The notes: a model not told the origin generated them from the sequence alone. Shown: positions 51,045 through 59,840, counted from the first letter of the stretch. The stretch is DNA of 64,000 nucleotides from JAMXLO01 sp037201625 (GCA_037201625.1 JBBCGR010000001.1:434001-498000); one strand, 5' to 3'. Translations and numbers: made by a program.

Positions 51045-52271
51045 ATGATCGTCCCCGAGGGCGCGCGCAACATCGAATTCGTCGGCCACACCGACCAGGG
51101 AGGCCGCGGCGACGGCATCCAGGTCATGGTCTCCCGCGGTCACGCCTATATCGGCACGCGCGTCAGTCGCGGCATCATGGTCACCGACGTGCGAGACCCG
51201 CGCAATCCGAAGCCGGTGAACTTCGTGTCGACGCATCCCAACTCGGTGTCGATGCACCTGCAGGCCGCCGAAGACCTGCTGCTGCACATCCAGGAAGCCG
51301 ACCAGCGCGCATTGCTGTCGGCGCAGGAGTATTACGGCGGCTCCAACCGCGTCGACAGCAGCCGTTTCGGCAAGCGCGGCGTCGATTACGCTGCCGGCAT
51401 GAGCGTGTACGACATCTCGGACGCCGCCAATCCGCGGCTGATCGGCTTCATGGAGGTGGAGGGTCTCGGCCTGCACCGCATCTGGTGGACCGGCGGCCGC
51501 TACGCCTATGCCTCGGCGCTGCTCGACGGCTTCACCGACCACATCCTGATCGTGATCGACATGGCCGATCCGACGAAGCCGCGCGAGGTCGGACGCTGGT
51601 GGATCCCCGGCCAGAACGCCGCCGCCGGCGAGACGCCCACCTGGAAGGAGCGTTACGCGCTGCATCACGCGATCGTGTCAGACGACTTCGCCTATGGTTC
51701 ATGGCGCGACGGCGGGCTGACGATCCTCGACGTGAAGGACAAGACCGCGCCGAAGCTTGTGTCGCACCGGGTGTGGTGCCCGCCGTTCGGCGGTGGCACG
51801 CACAACGCGCTGCCGCTGCACGACCGCGACCTGTGCGTCGTGCTGGATGAGGCGACGCTGAACATCGATGAGCAGCCGCTGAAATACACCTGGGTGTTCG
51901 ACATTCGTGATAAATCCAACCCGGTCAGCATCGCCACGATGCCAACGCCGGCAGACCAGGACTACGTGAAGATGGGCGGCCAATTCGGGCCGCATAACCT
52001 GCACGAGAACCGGCCCGGCTCCTTCCAGAGCTCGACGACGATCTTCTGCACCTGGCAGAGCGCCGGCGTGCGCGCGTTCGACATCGGCAATCCGTTCCAG
52101 CCGAAGGAGGCGGGCTACTACGTGCCGCCGCAGCCGACGAAATGGATGGAGCCGCTGCGCGGCCGCGCCAAGATCCGCCACACCTCCGACCTGTTCGTCG
52201 CGCAGGACGGGCTGATGTACGTCACCGACTACGATGCCGGGCTCTATATCCTGCAATGGAAGGGCAACTAG
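51045..52271 (+). CDS. LVIVD-repeat beta-propeller protein
   Basis: 408 residues. Repeated blades have the form ...YxxxG..GLxIxDVxDPxxPxxVG: RGIMVTDVRDPRNPKPVNFV, AGMSVYDISDAANPRLIGFM, HILIVIDMADPTKPREVGRW and GGLTILDVKDKTAPKLVSHR. This is the LVIVD repeat, which forms a propeller of unknown function. No signal peptide is visible. ATG 51045 has GGGAGGGAAGC upstream. Confidence 0.85.
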   Translation: MIVPEGARNIEFVGHTDQGGRGDGIQVMVSRGHAYIGTRVSRGIMVTDVRDPRNPKPVNFVSTHPNSVSMHLQAAEDLLLHIQEADQRALLSAQEYYGGSNRVDSSRFGKRGVDYAAGMSVYDISDAANPRLIGFMEVEGLGLHRIWWTGGRYAYASALLDGFTDHILIVIDMADPTKPREVGRWWIPGQNAAAGETPTWKERYALHHAIVSDDFAYGSWRDGGLTILDVKDKTAPKLVSHRVWCPPFGGGTHNALPLHDRDLCVVLDEATLNIDEQPLKYTWVFDIRDKSNPVSIATMPTPADQDYVKMGGQFGPHNLHENRPGSFQSSTTIFCTWQSAGVRAFDIGNPFQPKEAGYYVPPQPTKWMEPLRGRAKIRHTSDLFVAQDGLMYVTDYDAGLYILQWKGN

Positions 52272-52337
52272 CCGTCGTATAAGGGGCCCCGACGGCGCGG
52301 CCACGACAGCAGGGCCACGCCGGAGGGGGAGCGAGGC

Positions 52338-53387
52338 ATGTTCGAAACCGTCGTCGTGGTCTGGGTCCTGGTCCTGATCCTTGTCGTGGTCACCCTGTTC
52401 GCCGGGGTGAAGACCGTGCCGCAGGGTTCGGTGTGGACCGTCGAACGCTTCGGCGCGTACACGCGGATGCTGCAGCCGGGCCTGAACTTCGTGCTGCCCT
52501 ATATCGACCGCGTCGGCCGCAAGCTCAACGTGCAGGAGCAGGTGGTCGAGATCCCCGAGCAGAGCGTCATCACCCGCGACAACGCGACCGTCGCAGTCGA
52601 CGGCATCATCTATTACCGGGTGATGGAACCGGAGAAGGCGGCGTACCAGGTCACCAACCTGACACTCGCCCTGACCACGCTGGCGATGACCAACATCCGC
52701 GCGGTGATCGGCGAGATGGAGTTGGACGCGACGCTCTCCTCCCGGGAGCGCATCAACACCGCGCTGCTGGTGATCCTGGACGGCGCCACCATGCCCTGGG
52801 GCGTGAAGGTGAGCCGTGTCGAGATCCGCAAGATCGAGCCACCGGAGAACCTGATCCGCGCGATGAACCTGCAGATGACCGCCGAGCGCGAGCGGCGTGC
52901 GGCGGTGGCGCGCGCCGAGGGCGAACGGCAGGCGGCGATCCTGGAGGCGGAGGGCGAGAAGCAGGCGCTGATCCTGTCCGCCGAGGGTCGTCAGCAGGCG
53001 GCGCTGCGCGATGCGGAGGCGCGGGTGGCGCTGGCCCGCGCGGAGGCGGAGGCGACGCAGATGGTGTCCGAGGCCGCCACGCAGTACGGCCAGGCCGGGC
53101 TGCGCTACTTCATCGCCGACCGCTACGTGCGCGCCTTCCAGGCGCTGGCATCGGCGCCGAACACGCGGCTGGTCGTGGTGCCCATGGAATCGACGGCGCT
53201 GGCCGGCGGCATCACCCAGGCGCTGGAGTTGCTGCGCAGCGGCGGCGACGGCCCGGCGGGCGGTGCGCCGCCACCCGCGCCGCCGGTGCCGCCGCGGGCG
53301 CCGCAACCGCCGCCGCCCCCGCCGATCATGTCGCCGACCATGCCGCTGCCCGCCGCCGGCCCCTGGGGAACCGGCGCCTCGGCATGA
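52338..53387 (+). CDS. SPFH/band-7 (stomatin-like) membrane protein
   Basis: 349 residues. It has an N-terminal helix (VVVWVLVLILVVVTLFAGVK), then the SPFH domain: VPQGSVWTVERFGAYTRMLQ, RDNATVAVDGIIYYRVMEPE and LTTLAMTNIRAVIGEMELDA. A long Ala/Glu coiled coil (RERRAAVARAEGERQAAILE onward) and a proline-rich tail follow. It is the QmcA/paraslipin type, thought to form membrane scaffolds that affect proteolysis. It overlaps the NfeD gene by ATGA (53384-53387), the usual partner arrangement. Confidence 0.93.
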   Translation: MFETVVVVWVLVLILVVVTLFAGVKTVPQGSVWTVERFGAYTRMLQPGLNFVLPYIDRVGRKLNVQEQVVEIPEQSVITRDNATVAVDGIIYYRVMEPEKAAYQVTNLTLALTTLAMTNIRAVIGEMELDATLSSRERINTALLVILDGATMPWGVKVSRVEIRKIEPPENLIRAMNLQMTAERERRAAVARAEGERQAAILEAEGEKQALILSAEGRQQAALRDAEARVALARAEAEATQMVSEAATQYGQAGLRYFIADRYVRAFQALASAPNTRLVVVPMESTALAGGITQALELLRSGGDGPAGGAPPPAPPVPPRAPQPPPPPPIMSPTMPLPAAGPWGTGASA

Positions 53388-53821
53388 GCGGCTGGGTCAT
53401 CTGGATGGTCGCCGGTCTCGTCCTGCTGGGCTTCGAGATCCTGGCGCCCGGCGCCTTCATGATGTGGCTGGGCCTGGCCGCCATCGGCACCGGCCTGGTG
53501 GTGCTGGCGACCGGCATCGCCTTCCAGTTCCAGGTGGTGACGGTCGCCATCCTGGCGGCGATCACCCTGGCGATCGGGCTGCGCCTCCGCCGCCGCCCGA
53601 CGCGGCTGAACACCCAGCAGGCGGGCCTCGCCGGCCGCAGCGCGACGGCACTCAGCTTCCAGGGCCGCGAGGGCCGGGTCCGCGTCGGCGACAGCGACTG
53701 GGCCGCGCGGGTGCCGCACGGCGTGCCCGAACCCGCCGCCGGCACGCGGCTGCGGATCGAGGGCGTGGACGGCACGGTGCTGATCGTCCGCCCCGACGCC
53801 CAGGCCGGCGCCACGCCGTAG
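53384..53821 (+). CDS. NfeD-family membrane protein
   Basis: 145 residues. Two or three membrane segments (VIWMVAGLVLLGFEILAPGA, VVTVAILAAITLAIGLRLR) and a C-terminal OB-fold (GREGRVRVGDSDWAARVPHG) are the short NfeD form. It pairs with the SPFH protein in the same operon. The pair is widespread; its role in membrane quality control is known only in outline. Confidence 0.92.
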   Translation: MSGWVIWMVAGLVLLGFEILAPGAFMMWLGLAAIGTGLVVLATGIAFQFQVVTVAILAAITLAIGLRLRRRPTRLNTQQAGLAGRSATALSFQGREGRVRVGDSDWAARVPHGVPEPAAGTRLRIEGVDGTVLIVRPDAQAGATP

Positions 53822-53914
53822 CGGCCGCCATTCCCTGTCATCGCCGCGCAAGTGGGGCGAAGGGCGGCGGCGCGGCCCCCTGAACACCGTTGCGACTGCG
53901 CCGACGCGCCGGCT

Positions 53915-54016
53915 GGAGCAGATTCCGTTCGTGCAGGCTCACGGAATCCGCTCCAGCCCGTTGTCTGAGAGCGTGCTTCACCGTTCCGGTGATGCCACCT
54001 GTACGGATCACACTCT
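53915..54016 (+). repeat. Double-hairpin repeat, copy 5 (tandem with copy 6)
   Basis: Hairpin 1 is GATTCCGT/ACGGAATC with a 12-base loop. Hairpin 2 has inner TCACCG/CGGTGA around TTC and weaker outer arms (AGCGTG against CACTCT). It is followed directly by copy 6. Confidence 0.9.
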
Positions 54017-54119
54017 AGCGCAGATTCCGTTCGTGCAGGCTCACGGAATCCGCTCCAGCCCGTTGTCTGAGAGCGTGATTCACCGCTCCGGTGATGCCAC
54101 CTGTACGGATCACGCTCTA
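54017..54119 (+). repeat. Double-hairpin repeat, copy 6
   Basis: The cleanest copy: hairpin 1 GATTCCGT/ACGGAATC, hairpin 2 outer AGAGCGTGAT/ATCACGCTCT (perfect 10 bp) and inner TCACCG/CGGTGA. Its last three bases, CTA (54117-54119), are the complement of the TAG stop of the lipocalin-like gene. Confidence 0.92.
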
Positions 54120-54515
54120 CACCGCGGCGATGCGCTCCCAGGTCAGTTCGCGCTGCTCGGGGCCGGCGGCGGTGTCGCGCGGCGGGGGCAGCAGCACCAT
54201 GAGCGAGCCCTCGAAGCGGACCTCGCGCACCTGGTCGCTGCCGATTCGCGCCGGGTCGGAGGCGGCGTCGACCCGCGTCACCAGCCGGCTCCCGTCGAAC
54301 GTGTAGTTGCCGCAATACGACGAATAGTCGCGCAGCGTGCCGGCCGGCAGGGTGGGCCTGCCGTCGCACAGCACCGCCATCATGCGGCCATCGGCGTTGA
54401 ACACCACCCGCCCCATCGCCTGTGGGCCGAATGGCGGCGCCAGCACATGGCCGGTGCTGTCGCGGGCGACGGCATGCACCAGGCGCCAGGTGCCGACGAT
54501 GTCCGGGGCGGACAC
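54117..54515 (-). CDS. Lipocalin-like domain protein
   Basis: 132 residues from a GTG start, 8 bp after the BrnA-like stop. PDIVGTWRLVHAVARDSTGH, PFGPQAMGRVVFNADGRMMA and LRDYSSYCGNYTFDGSRLVT match the lipocalin-like (PF13924) fold. No signal is seen. It probably binds a small hydrophobic ligand. Its TAG stop is the end of a repeat element. Confidence 0.8.
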   Translation of the reverse strand: MSAPDIVGTWRLVHAVARDSTGHVLAPPFGPQAMGRVVFNADGRMMAVLCDGRPTLPAGTLRDYSSYCGNYTFDGSRLVTRVDAASDPARIGSDQVREVRFEGSLMVLLPPPRDTAAGPEQRELTWERIAAV

Positions 54516-54523
54516 CGGGGCGC

Positions 54524-54760
54524 TCAGCGCTTGCCGTGCTGGGCGTCGACGAAGGCGCGCAGCACGGCGTTCATGCGGGTCTGGTAGCCAGGTCCGCCGT
54601 CGCGGAACCAGTCCAGGATATCCTGGTCGATGCGCAGCGAGATCGCCTGCTTGGGCTGCGGCCAGGCGACCTTCAGGTTGGTCCAATCGGTTCGCTTCGC
54701 CGCGGGCTTGCCGGGCTTCGCCTTCGAACGTGCCGCCGTCTTGCTGCTGGCACGGGCCAT
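54524..54760 (-). CDS. BrnA-type antitoxin family protein
   Basis: 78 residues from the ATG at 54760. A basic N-terminus (MARASSKTAARSKAKPGKPA) is followed by the RHH-like core QAISLRIDQDILDWFRDGGP, GYQTRMNAVLRAFVDAQHGK, which matches the BrnA antitoxin C-terminus. No BrnT toxin gene is adjacent. It may be an orphan regulator or antitoxin. The lipocalin-like gene follows 8 bp downstream. Confidence 0.75.
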   Translation of the reverse strand: MARASSKTAARSKAKPGKPAAKRTDWTNLKVAWPQPKQAISLRIDQDILDWFRDGGPGYQTRMNAVLRAFVDAQHGKR

Positions 54761-54837
54761 GTCTTTCGCCTCTCCGATGCTGCCTATCGGATTGCCCATA
54801 CGCGCGCGCGGGCCGTCGGGCAAGGGACCGGGGCGGC

Positions 54838-54897
54838 TCAATCGCCCACCAGTGCTGCCTCCGCCGCCCGCACCGCCTGCAGCGGCAGCGCGGCGCG
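54838..54897 (-). repeat. Left direct repeat: copy of a gene 3' end
   Basis: It encodes RAALPLQAVRAAEAALVGD then stop, nearly the same as the end of the gene at 57282-57599 (RAAVPLQAVRAAEAALVGE, stop). The two ~60-bp stretches agree at roughly 50 positions by eye. They flank a ~2.4-kb block with three exported-protein genes. Confidence 0.75.
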
Positions 54898-55028
54898 TTG
54901 GTCGCCCGACTGAAGCAGGTCCTCAGCCTTGAATCAAGCATACGGCGCGGGCATTATGCTGACTTCGCAACGCTCCGGCTGGGCAACGGCGCTAGGCCGA
55001 GCGGGGTGGGTGCCGGGAGCTCAGTGCC

Positions 55029-56063
55029 ATGGGGGCTGGTCGCCGCGTCCTGCAAGGCTGCATCGTCGTCTGCTTGGCCGTTCTGCTCGAGGCATGCTCG
55101 TCGGGCTACAGCGGCTCGAGCAGCTACGAGCCGCCGCCGAAAAGCCCTGCCGAGAGGCTGTACGACGTGGCCGTTGATTATTGGCCAAAGTATTCGCCGC
55201 AGCCAGGCCACAAATCCCTGGCCTGCGGCTTCGCATCGGACGGCGACATCCAATGCAACTGGATATGGGGCCAATCCGCCATCGCCGCCGCGACGGCGAT
55301 GGCGCTGCGAGATTGCACCAGGGAGACCCGCGCCGAGTGCTTCACCTTCGCCAGGGACGGCTGCCTGTCCCAATGGTCGGAGGAGGTGGCACGCAAATAC
55401 GGCGACCCCGGCGGTTCCTGCGCGCCGACACTGTCGGATCGCGAACTGCTCTACGAGGCCGGCATGGCGCATTTCACCGCCTATCAGGAAAAGCCGTCGC
55501 CCAAGGCAAGAGTATGCGGATTCCAGGAAGAGCATGCGAAGGCCACCTGCTACGTCGTGTGGCAGGCTTTGACCCTCGAGATCGCGATCATCGATGCGCT
55601 GAAGCGCTGCCAGGAGATGGTCGGCCGGGCCTGTTTCGAATTCGCCGTGGATGAGGTGCTGGCCGGTTGGGCGCAGGAAATGTCGGCGCAGTATGGCATA
55701 GCGAGATCGGCGGCCGAAGAAACCACAACCGCCATCTATGCGGGCAACGTGGCGCGGGAAGCCGCAGCGGCGCTTGCACGAACCCACTACGAGACGTCGC
55801 GGACGAGCTACACGCCATCCGATGACGAGGATGACTGTGACACGTCCTCATCGACCGACAGCTTGTCGGGCATCGCGGCCGGGCTCTCGATTCTGAACTC
55901 CATGCCAAACCTCAATACGAGCACGCAAAACTTCAATACACGGCAGAACTTCAACTACGTGCCGAATTACAGCACCGGGCAGGACATGAGGTCGCTGTCC
56001 CCCTCACAGGCCACCAGACGAGAGGCACCCGTCATGCAGTACAACCGGGCAAGGTCCCGATGA
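55029..56063 (+). CDS. Exported lipoprotein with two repeats, unknown function
   Basis: 344 residues. The lipoprotein signal ends at LLEAC (Cys23). Two similar ~95-residue units follow. The first (LYDVAVDYWPKYSPQPGHKS, LACGFASDGDIQCNW, ECFTFARDG) and the second (LYEAGMAHFTAYQEKPSPKA, RVCGFQEEHAKATCY, ACFEFAVDE) share CGF, central C, AL..C and C.F.FA.D. A Ser/Asn/Thr-rich tail (NTSTQNFNTRQNFNYVPNYS) ends the protein. The repeats recall DUF4189-like modules, but I cannot assign them. It overlaps the next gene by ATGA. AT content is higher than in the surroundings. Confidence 0.7.
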   Translation: MGAGRRVLQGCIVVCLAVLLEACSSGYSGSSSYEPPPKSPAERLYDVAVDYWPKYSPQPGHKSLACGFASDGDIQCNWIWGQSAIAAATAMALRDCTRETRAECFTFARDGCLSQWSEEVARKYGDPGGSCAPTLSDRELLYEAGMAHFTAYQEKPSPKARVCGFQEEHAKATCYVVWQALTLEIAIIDALKRCQEMVGRACFEFAVDEVLAGWAQEMSAQYGIARSAAEETTTAIYAGNVAREAAAALARTHYETSRTSYTPSDDEDDCDTSSSTDSLSGIAAGLSILNSMPNLNTSTQNFNTRQNFNYVPNYSTGQDMRSLSPSQATRREAPVMQYNRARSR

Positions 56064-56446
56064 TCTCGCGCATCGTCGGCACGGCGATGCTGCTTGCCGT
56101 GTCGGTTGCCGACGCCAACGCCCAGCAGGCGCCGGCCGAGGAATGCGTCGCACAGGCGGAGACCGCCTTGATCTTCGTTCGGTCGAATGCCACCCAATGC
56201 GGGGCTCGCGCCGAAGACATCAACTCGATCGATCGGGGCACGCCTGCCATACGCTACACGCAGGCCCAATGCGCCGAACCGCTGCGCGTCAATTCCCAGC
56301 GCAGCGCGTTCGAGGAGTGTTCGCGGGTTTACTACTGTTCCCGCTTGGCGCTGCAATGCGTCAAGACCACCGCGACCAGGGAACGGCGGTGTGACACGCA
56401 GATCTCGGTGCAATGCATGCAACAATACCCTATCCCTCAGCAATGA
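56060..56446 (+). CDS. Small exported cysteine-rich protein, unknown function
   Basis: 128 residues. The signal peptide ISRIVGTAMLLAVSVADANA is cleaved before QQAP. The mature part holds eight Cys, including CVAQAETALIFVRSNATQCG and CSRVYYCSRLALQC, suggesting disulphides in the periplasm. Both ends overlap neighbours (ATGA at 56060-56063 and 56443-56446). I recognise no family. Confidence 0.7.
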   Translation: MISRIVGTAMLLAVSVADANAQQAPAEECVAQAETALIFVRSNATQCGARAEDINSIDRGTPAIRYTQAQCAEPLRVNSQRSAFEECSRVYYCSRLALQCVKTTATRERRCDTQISVQCMQQYPIPQQ

Positions 56447-57258
56447 GGCCGTCCCGGACCACGGCATGCAGCTTCGTGTCCGGCCTGATGATGGCATTCG
56501 CTGTCATCGCGCTTACCGCCAGCACGGCCACGGCGTTGGACGCCAGCCAAGCGGATACCTTCGCTGCCTCCTGGCAGCGTGCGTGCAGCGACGCTGCCGC
56601 TGCAAAGTTCGGCGATCTGATAGCCTGCAGCGAGCGGCAGGGCTCGGCCGGAACAATTCGTACAGACCCGAGGCTGGCGACGCTGTTGGGCACCACGATG
56701 TGCAATTCGCTGATCCACCAGTGCACCGCCTATTCGCAGATGACACCGGCCGACAAAGGCAGCCTCGCCAGCCTGGCTCGGATCGTCAACTGCCGTGGAC
56801 TGTTCGCCAAAGATGTCGATACCGCCTGCGGAATCACAGGGCGCGCCACATGGACAAGCTGCCAGCAGGATTCCCAGGCCCAGTCACAGGTCGCCGATGC
56901 CCGCAAGTTCGTCGATGACGTGAAGTCGGCGCAGGCGAAACTCGGCCTCACCGTCCCCGGCATCGATGGTTTCGGCCAGGCGCTACAGTCGATCGCGGTT
57001 GGCCTGGCGATCGGCAGCCTCGCTGCCCAGCGTGGTTGCGAAGCCCGCAACGTCGACGAGATCGTCAGCGACTATTGCGGTATCATTACGACGGATGATG
57101 CCGTCTACGCAGTGCAATCGCGGTGCATCAACTTCTCGCGGCGCTATTTGCGCCGCGGCGTGGCAGAGGTCTTCTCGGGACGGAGCGTCCGCGACATCGG
57201 CAAGGTTCTGTTGCGTGAAATCGTCGGTGTGCCGGACAGCGTGCTGAACCGCATATAG
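56443..57258 (+). CDS. Exported cysteine-containing protein, unknown function
   Basis: 271 residues from the ATG at 56443, which overlaps the stop of the previous gene. The signal sequence FVSGLMMAFAVIALTASTAT is cleaved near ALDAS. The mature part has about ten Cys (e.g. RACSDAAAAKFGDLIACSER, TTMCNSLIHQC). A Gly/Ala helix, FGQALQSIAVGLAIGSLAAQ, could be a second membrane segment. The end, FSRRYLRRGVAEVFSGRSVR, is basic. It is the third member of the overlapping operon; no family was recognised. Confidence 0.7.
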   Translation: MRPSRTTACSFVSGLMMAFAVIALTASTATALDASQADTFAASWQRACSDAAAAKFGDLIACSERQGSAGTIRTDPRLATLLGTTMCNSLIHQCTAYSQMTPADKGSLASLARIVNCRGLFAKDVDTACGITGRATWTSCQQDSQAQSQVADARKFVDDVKSAQAKLGLTVPGIDGFGQALQSIAVGLAIGSLAAQRGCEARNVDEIVSDYCGIITTDDAVYAVQSRCINFSRRYLRRGVAEVFSGRSVRDIGKVLLREIVGVPDSVLNRI

Positions 57259-57281
57259 GGCCGCACCCGCACGCAGGACGA

Positions 57282-57599
57282 TCACTCGCCCACCAGTGCG
57301 GCCTCGGCGGCGCGCACGGCCTGCAGCGGCACGGCGGCGCGGCCCACCACCTGGCCGCCGACGCAGGCCAGCCAGTCCGCCCCGTCCGGGCGCGACGGCC
57401 GCAATTCGATCACCTTGGCCTCATCGTCCAGCGCGACGGCGCGATAGGTGCGCCAGCCCGACCACACCGGCCCCAGAACGCGAACGACGCGGGCGATGGC
57501 CTCACCCGCGTCGTTGTGTCCGACCCATTCGAGGGTCCGGTGAACCCCCGGCCCCTCCTCCTGACGGCCCCGCGCCCAATGGAGGCGGGGGGCGTGCAC
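57282..57599 (-). CDS. Protein of unknown function (its 3' end is the right direct repeat)
   Basis: About 105 residues. HRTLEWVGHNDAGEAIARVV, RVLGPVWSGWRTYRAVALDD and EAKVIELRPSRPDGADWLAC have the look of a folded beta-rich domain. The last ~19 codons (RAAVPLQAVRAAEAALVGE) are repeated at 54838-54897. The start is uncertain and no family was recognised. Confidence 0.6.
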   Translation of the reverse strand: MHAPRLHWARGRQEEGPGVHRTLEWVGHNDAGEAIARVVRVLGPVWSGWRTYRAVALDDEAKVIELRPSRPDGADWLACVGGQVVGRAAVPLQAVRAAEAALVGE

Positions 57600-57629
57600 T
57601 AGGCTGCCTCCGTCATGCGCAACCTGTCC

Positions 57630-59714
57630 TCATGCACTCTTCGCCATGATCTCGTCCGCGATGTTCCGCGGCACCGGATCGTAGTGGTGGAACTGCATGG
57701 TGAACGACGCCCGTCCCTTGGTCATGCTTCGCAGATCGGAAATGTAGCCGAACATCTCCTTCAGGGGAACATGGGCGCGGACGATCACCGTGGACCCGCT
57801 GCTCTCCTGGTTCTGGATCATGCCGCGGCGGCGGTTCAGGTCGCCCACCACGTCGCCCACGTGGTCCGCGGGCGTGGTGACCTCGACGTCCATCACCGGC
57901 TCCAGGATGATCGGCTGGGCCTTCTTCATGCCGTCGCGGAAGCACGACTTGGCGGCGATCTCGAACGCCAGCGCCGATGAGTCGACGTCGTGGTACTTGC
58001 CGTCGACCAGGGTGTACTTGAAGTCCACCGTCGGGAAGCCGGCCAGCACGCCGGTCTCGGCCTGCACCTTGATGCCCTTCTCGACCGCCGGGATGTACTC
58101 CTTCGGCACCGTGCCGCCGACCACCTTGTTCTCGAACACCACGCCGCCGTTACGCTCCAGCGGCTCGAACACGATCTTCACCTCGGCGTACTGGCCGGAG
58201 CCGCCGGTCTGCTTCTTGTGGGTGTAGGTCTCGGTGTGCGGCCGGGTGATCGTCTCGCGATACGCCACCTGCGGCGCGCCGATATTCGCTTCCACGCCGT
58301 ATTCGCGGCGCAGCCGGTCGATGATGATCTCCAGGTGCAGTTCGCCCATCCCGGACAGGATGGTCTGGCCGCTCTCCTGGTCGGTGCGCAGCCGCAGCGA
58401 CGGGTCCTCGGCCGCGAGCTTCTGCAGCCCGAGCGACATCTTCTCCACCGCCTCCTTGGTGCGCGGCTCGACCGAGATGTCGATCACCGGCACCGGGAAG
58501 GCCATCCGCTCCAGTACCACCGGGTCCTGCGCCGAGGCCAGCGTGTCGCCCGTGCCGGTGTCCTTCAGGCCGACGAAGGCGGCGATGTCGCCGGCGTGGA
58601 CCTCCTTGATCTCGGCGCGCTTGTCGGCGTGCATCTGGAACATGCGTCCGATGCGCTCGCGGTGCTCCTTGGTGGTGTTCATCACCGTGTCGCCCGACTT
58701 CAGCGTGCCGGCGTAGACGCGCACGAAGGTCAGCGTGCCGTATTTGTCGTTGATGATCTTGAACGCCAGGCCGGCGAACGGCGCATCCGGATCGGCCTTG
58801 ATGCGGCGGCGGTCCGGCGCATGCTCGTCCTCGCCTTCCTCGGCCGCGACGGCGATGCCGGGCACGTCGATCGGGGACGGCAGGTAGTCGATCACCGCGT
58901 CGAGCAGCGGCTGCACGCCCTTGTTCTTGAACGCCGTGCCGCACAGCACCGGCCGGAAGACGCCGGAGATCGTGCCGGCCTTGATGCAGCGCTTCAGGGT
59001 CGCGACCTCGACGTCGCCCTTGTCGAAATACTCCTCCATCGCCGCGTCGTCGACCGACAGCGCGGTGTCGAGCAGAAGCTGGCGGTATTCCTTCGCCTGC
59101 TCGACCAGGTCGTCGGGGATCGGCTCGTCGTGGTACTTGGCGCCCAGTTCGCCGCCTTCCCAGATGATCGCCTTCATCTCGATCAGGTCGACCACGCCCA
59201 GGAACTTGTCCTCGATGCCGATCGGGAGCTGCAGGGGCAGCGCCACGATGTCGAGCTTCTCCTTCAGCGTCGCGAAGGCGCGGAAGAAGTCGGCCCCGGT
59301 CCGGTCGAGCTTGTTGATGAAGATGATGCGCGGGACATTGTAACGGTCGGCGAGGCGCCAGTTGGTCTCCGACTGCGGCTGCACGCCGGCGACGCCCTCG
59401 ATGATGAAGATCGCGCCGTCCAGCACGCGGAGGCTGCGGTTCACCTCGATGTTGAAGTCGATGTGGCCCGGGGTGTCGATGATGTTGATGCGGTGGTCGG
59501 CCCACTCGCAGGTGACCGCGGCCGAGGTGATGGTGATCCCCCGCTCCCGCTCCTGCTCCATGTAGTCGGTCGTGGTGTTGCCGTCGTGGACCTCGCCGAT
59601 CTTATGCGAAACGCCCGTGTAATAGAGAATGCGCTCGGTCGTCGTGGTCTTGCCCGCATCGATGTGGGCGGTGATGCCGATATTGCGGATCTTATCGAGC
59701 GACGTCCCAGGCAC
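57630..59714 (-). CDS. fusA: Elongation factor G
   Basis: 694 residues from a GTG start with GGAGG upstream. G1 is NIGITAHIDAGKTTTTERIL (GTPase loop, residues 12-31), G3 DTPGHIDF (about 80) and G4 FINKLDRTG (about 136). Domains II-V end MFGYISDLRSMTKGRASFTM. It catalyses ribosomal translocation. It lies alone, without rpsL, rpsG or tuf, and the switch region (IDFNIEVNRSLRVLDGAIFI) differs from the usual VDFTIEVERSLRVLDGAV. It may be a second EF-G copy; the primary copy would lie elsewhere. The open frame upstream of 59714 runs through a repeat and is not part of it. Confidence 0.93.
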   Translation of the reverse strand: MPGTSLDKIRNIGITAHIDAGKTTTTERILYYTGVSHKIGEVHDGNTTTDYMEQERERGITITSAAVTCEWADHRINIIDTPGHIDFNIEVNRSLRVLDGAIFIIEGVAGVQPQSETNWRLADRYNVPRIIFINKLDRTGADFFRAFATLKEKLDIVALPLQLPIGIEDKFLGVVDLIEMKAIIWEGGELGAKYHDEPIPDDLVEQAKEYRQLLLDTALSVDDAAMEEYFDKGDVEVATLKRCIKAGTISGVFRPVLCGTAFKNKGVQPLLDAVIDYLPSPIDVPGIAVAAEEGEDEHAPDRRRIKADPDAPFAGLAFKIINDKYGTLTFVRVYAGTLKSGDTVMNTTKEHRERIGRMFQMHADKRAEIKEVHAGDIAAFVGLKDTGTGDTLASAQDPVVLERMAFPVPVIDISVEPRTKEAVEKMSLGLQKLAAEDPSLRLRTDQESGQTILSGMGELHLEIIIDRLRREYGVEANIGAPQVAYRETITRPHTETYTHKKQTGGSGQYAEVKIVFEPLERNGGVVFENKVVGGTVPKEYIPAVEKGIKVQAETGVLAGFPTVDFKYTLVDGKYHDVDSSALAFEIAAKSCFRDGMKKAQPIILEPVMDVEVTTPADHVGDVVGDLNRRRGMIQNQESSGSTVIVRAHVPLKEMFGYISDLRSMTKGRASFTMQFHHYDPVPRNIADEIMAKSA

Positions 59715-59840
59715 GGTGAACCTCCATACCACGACGGGCGCCCCGGAACCCCTGTCCCGCGCGCCCGCGTGTCTGCGACTCAGATGCTGCACCGCCGCGC
59801 GTTTTGCAAGGATTATCCGCACAGGGGGGCATGCAGCGTT

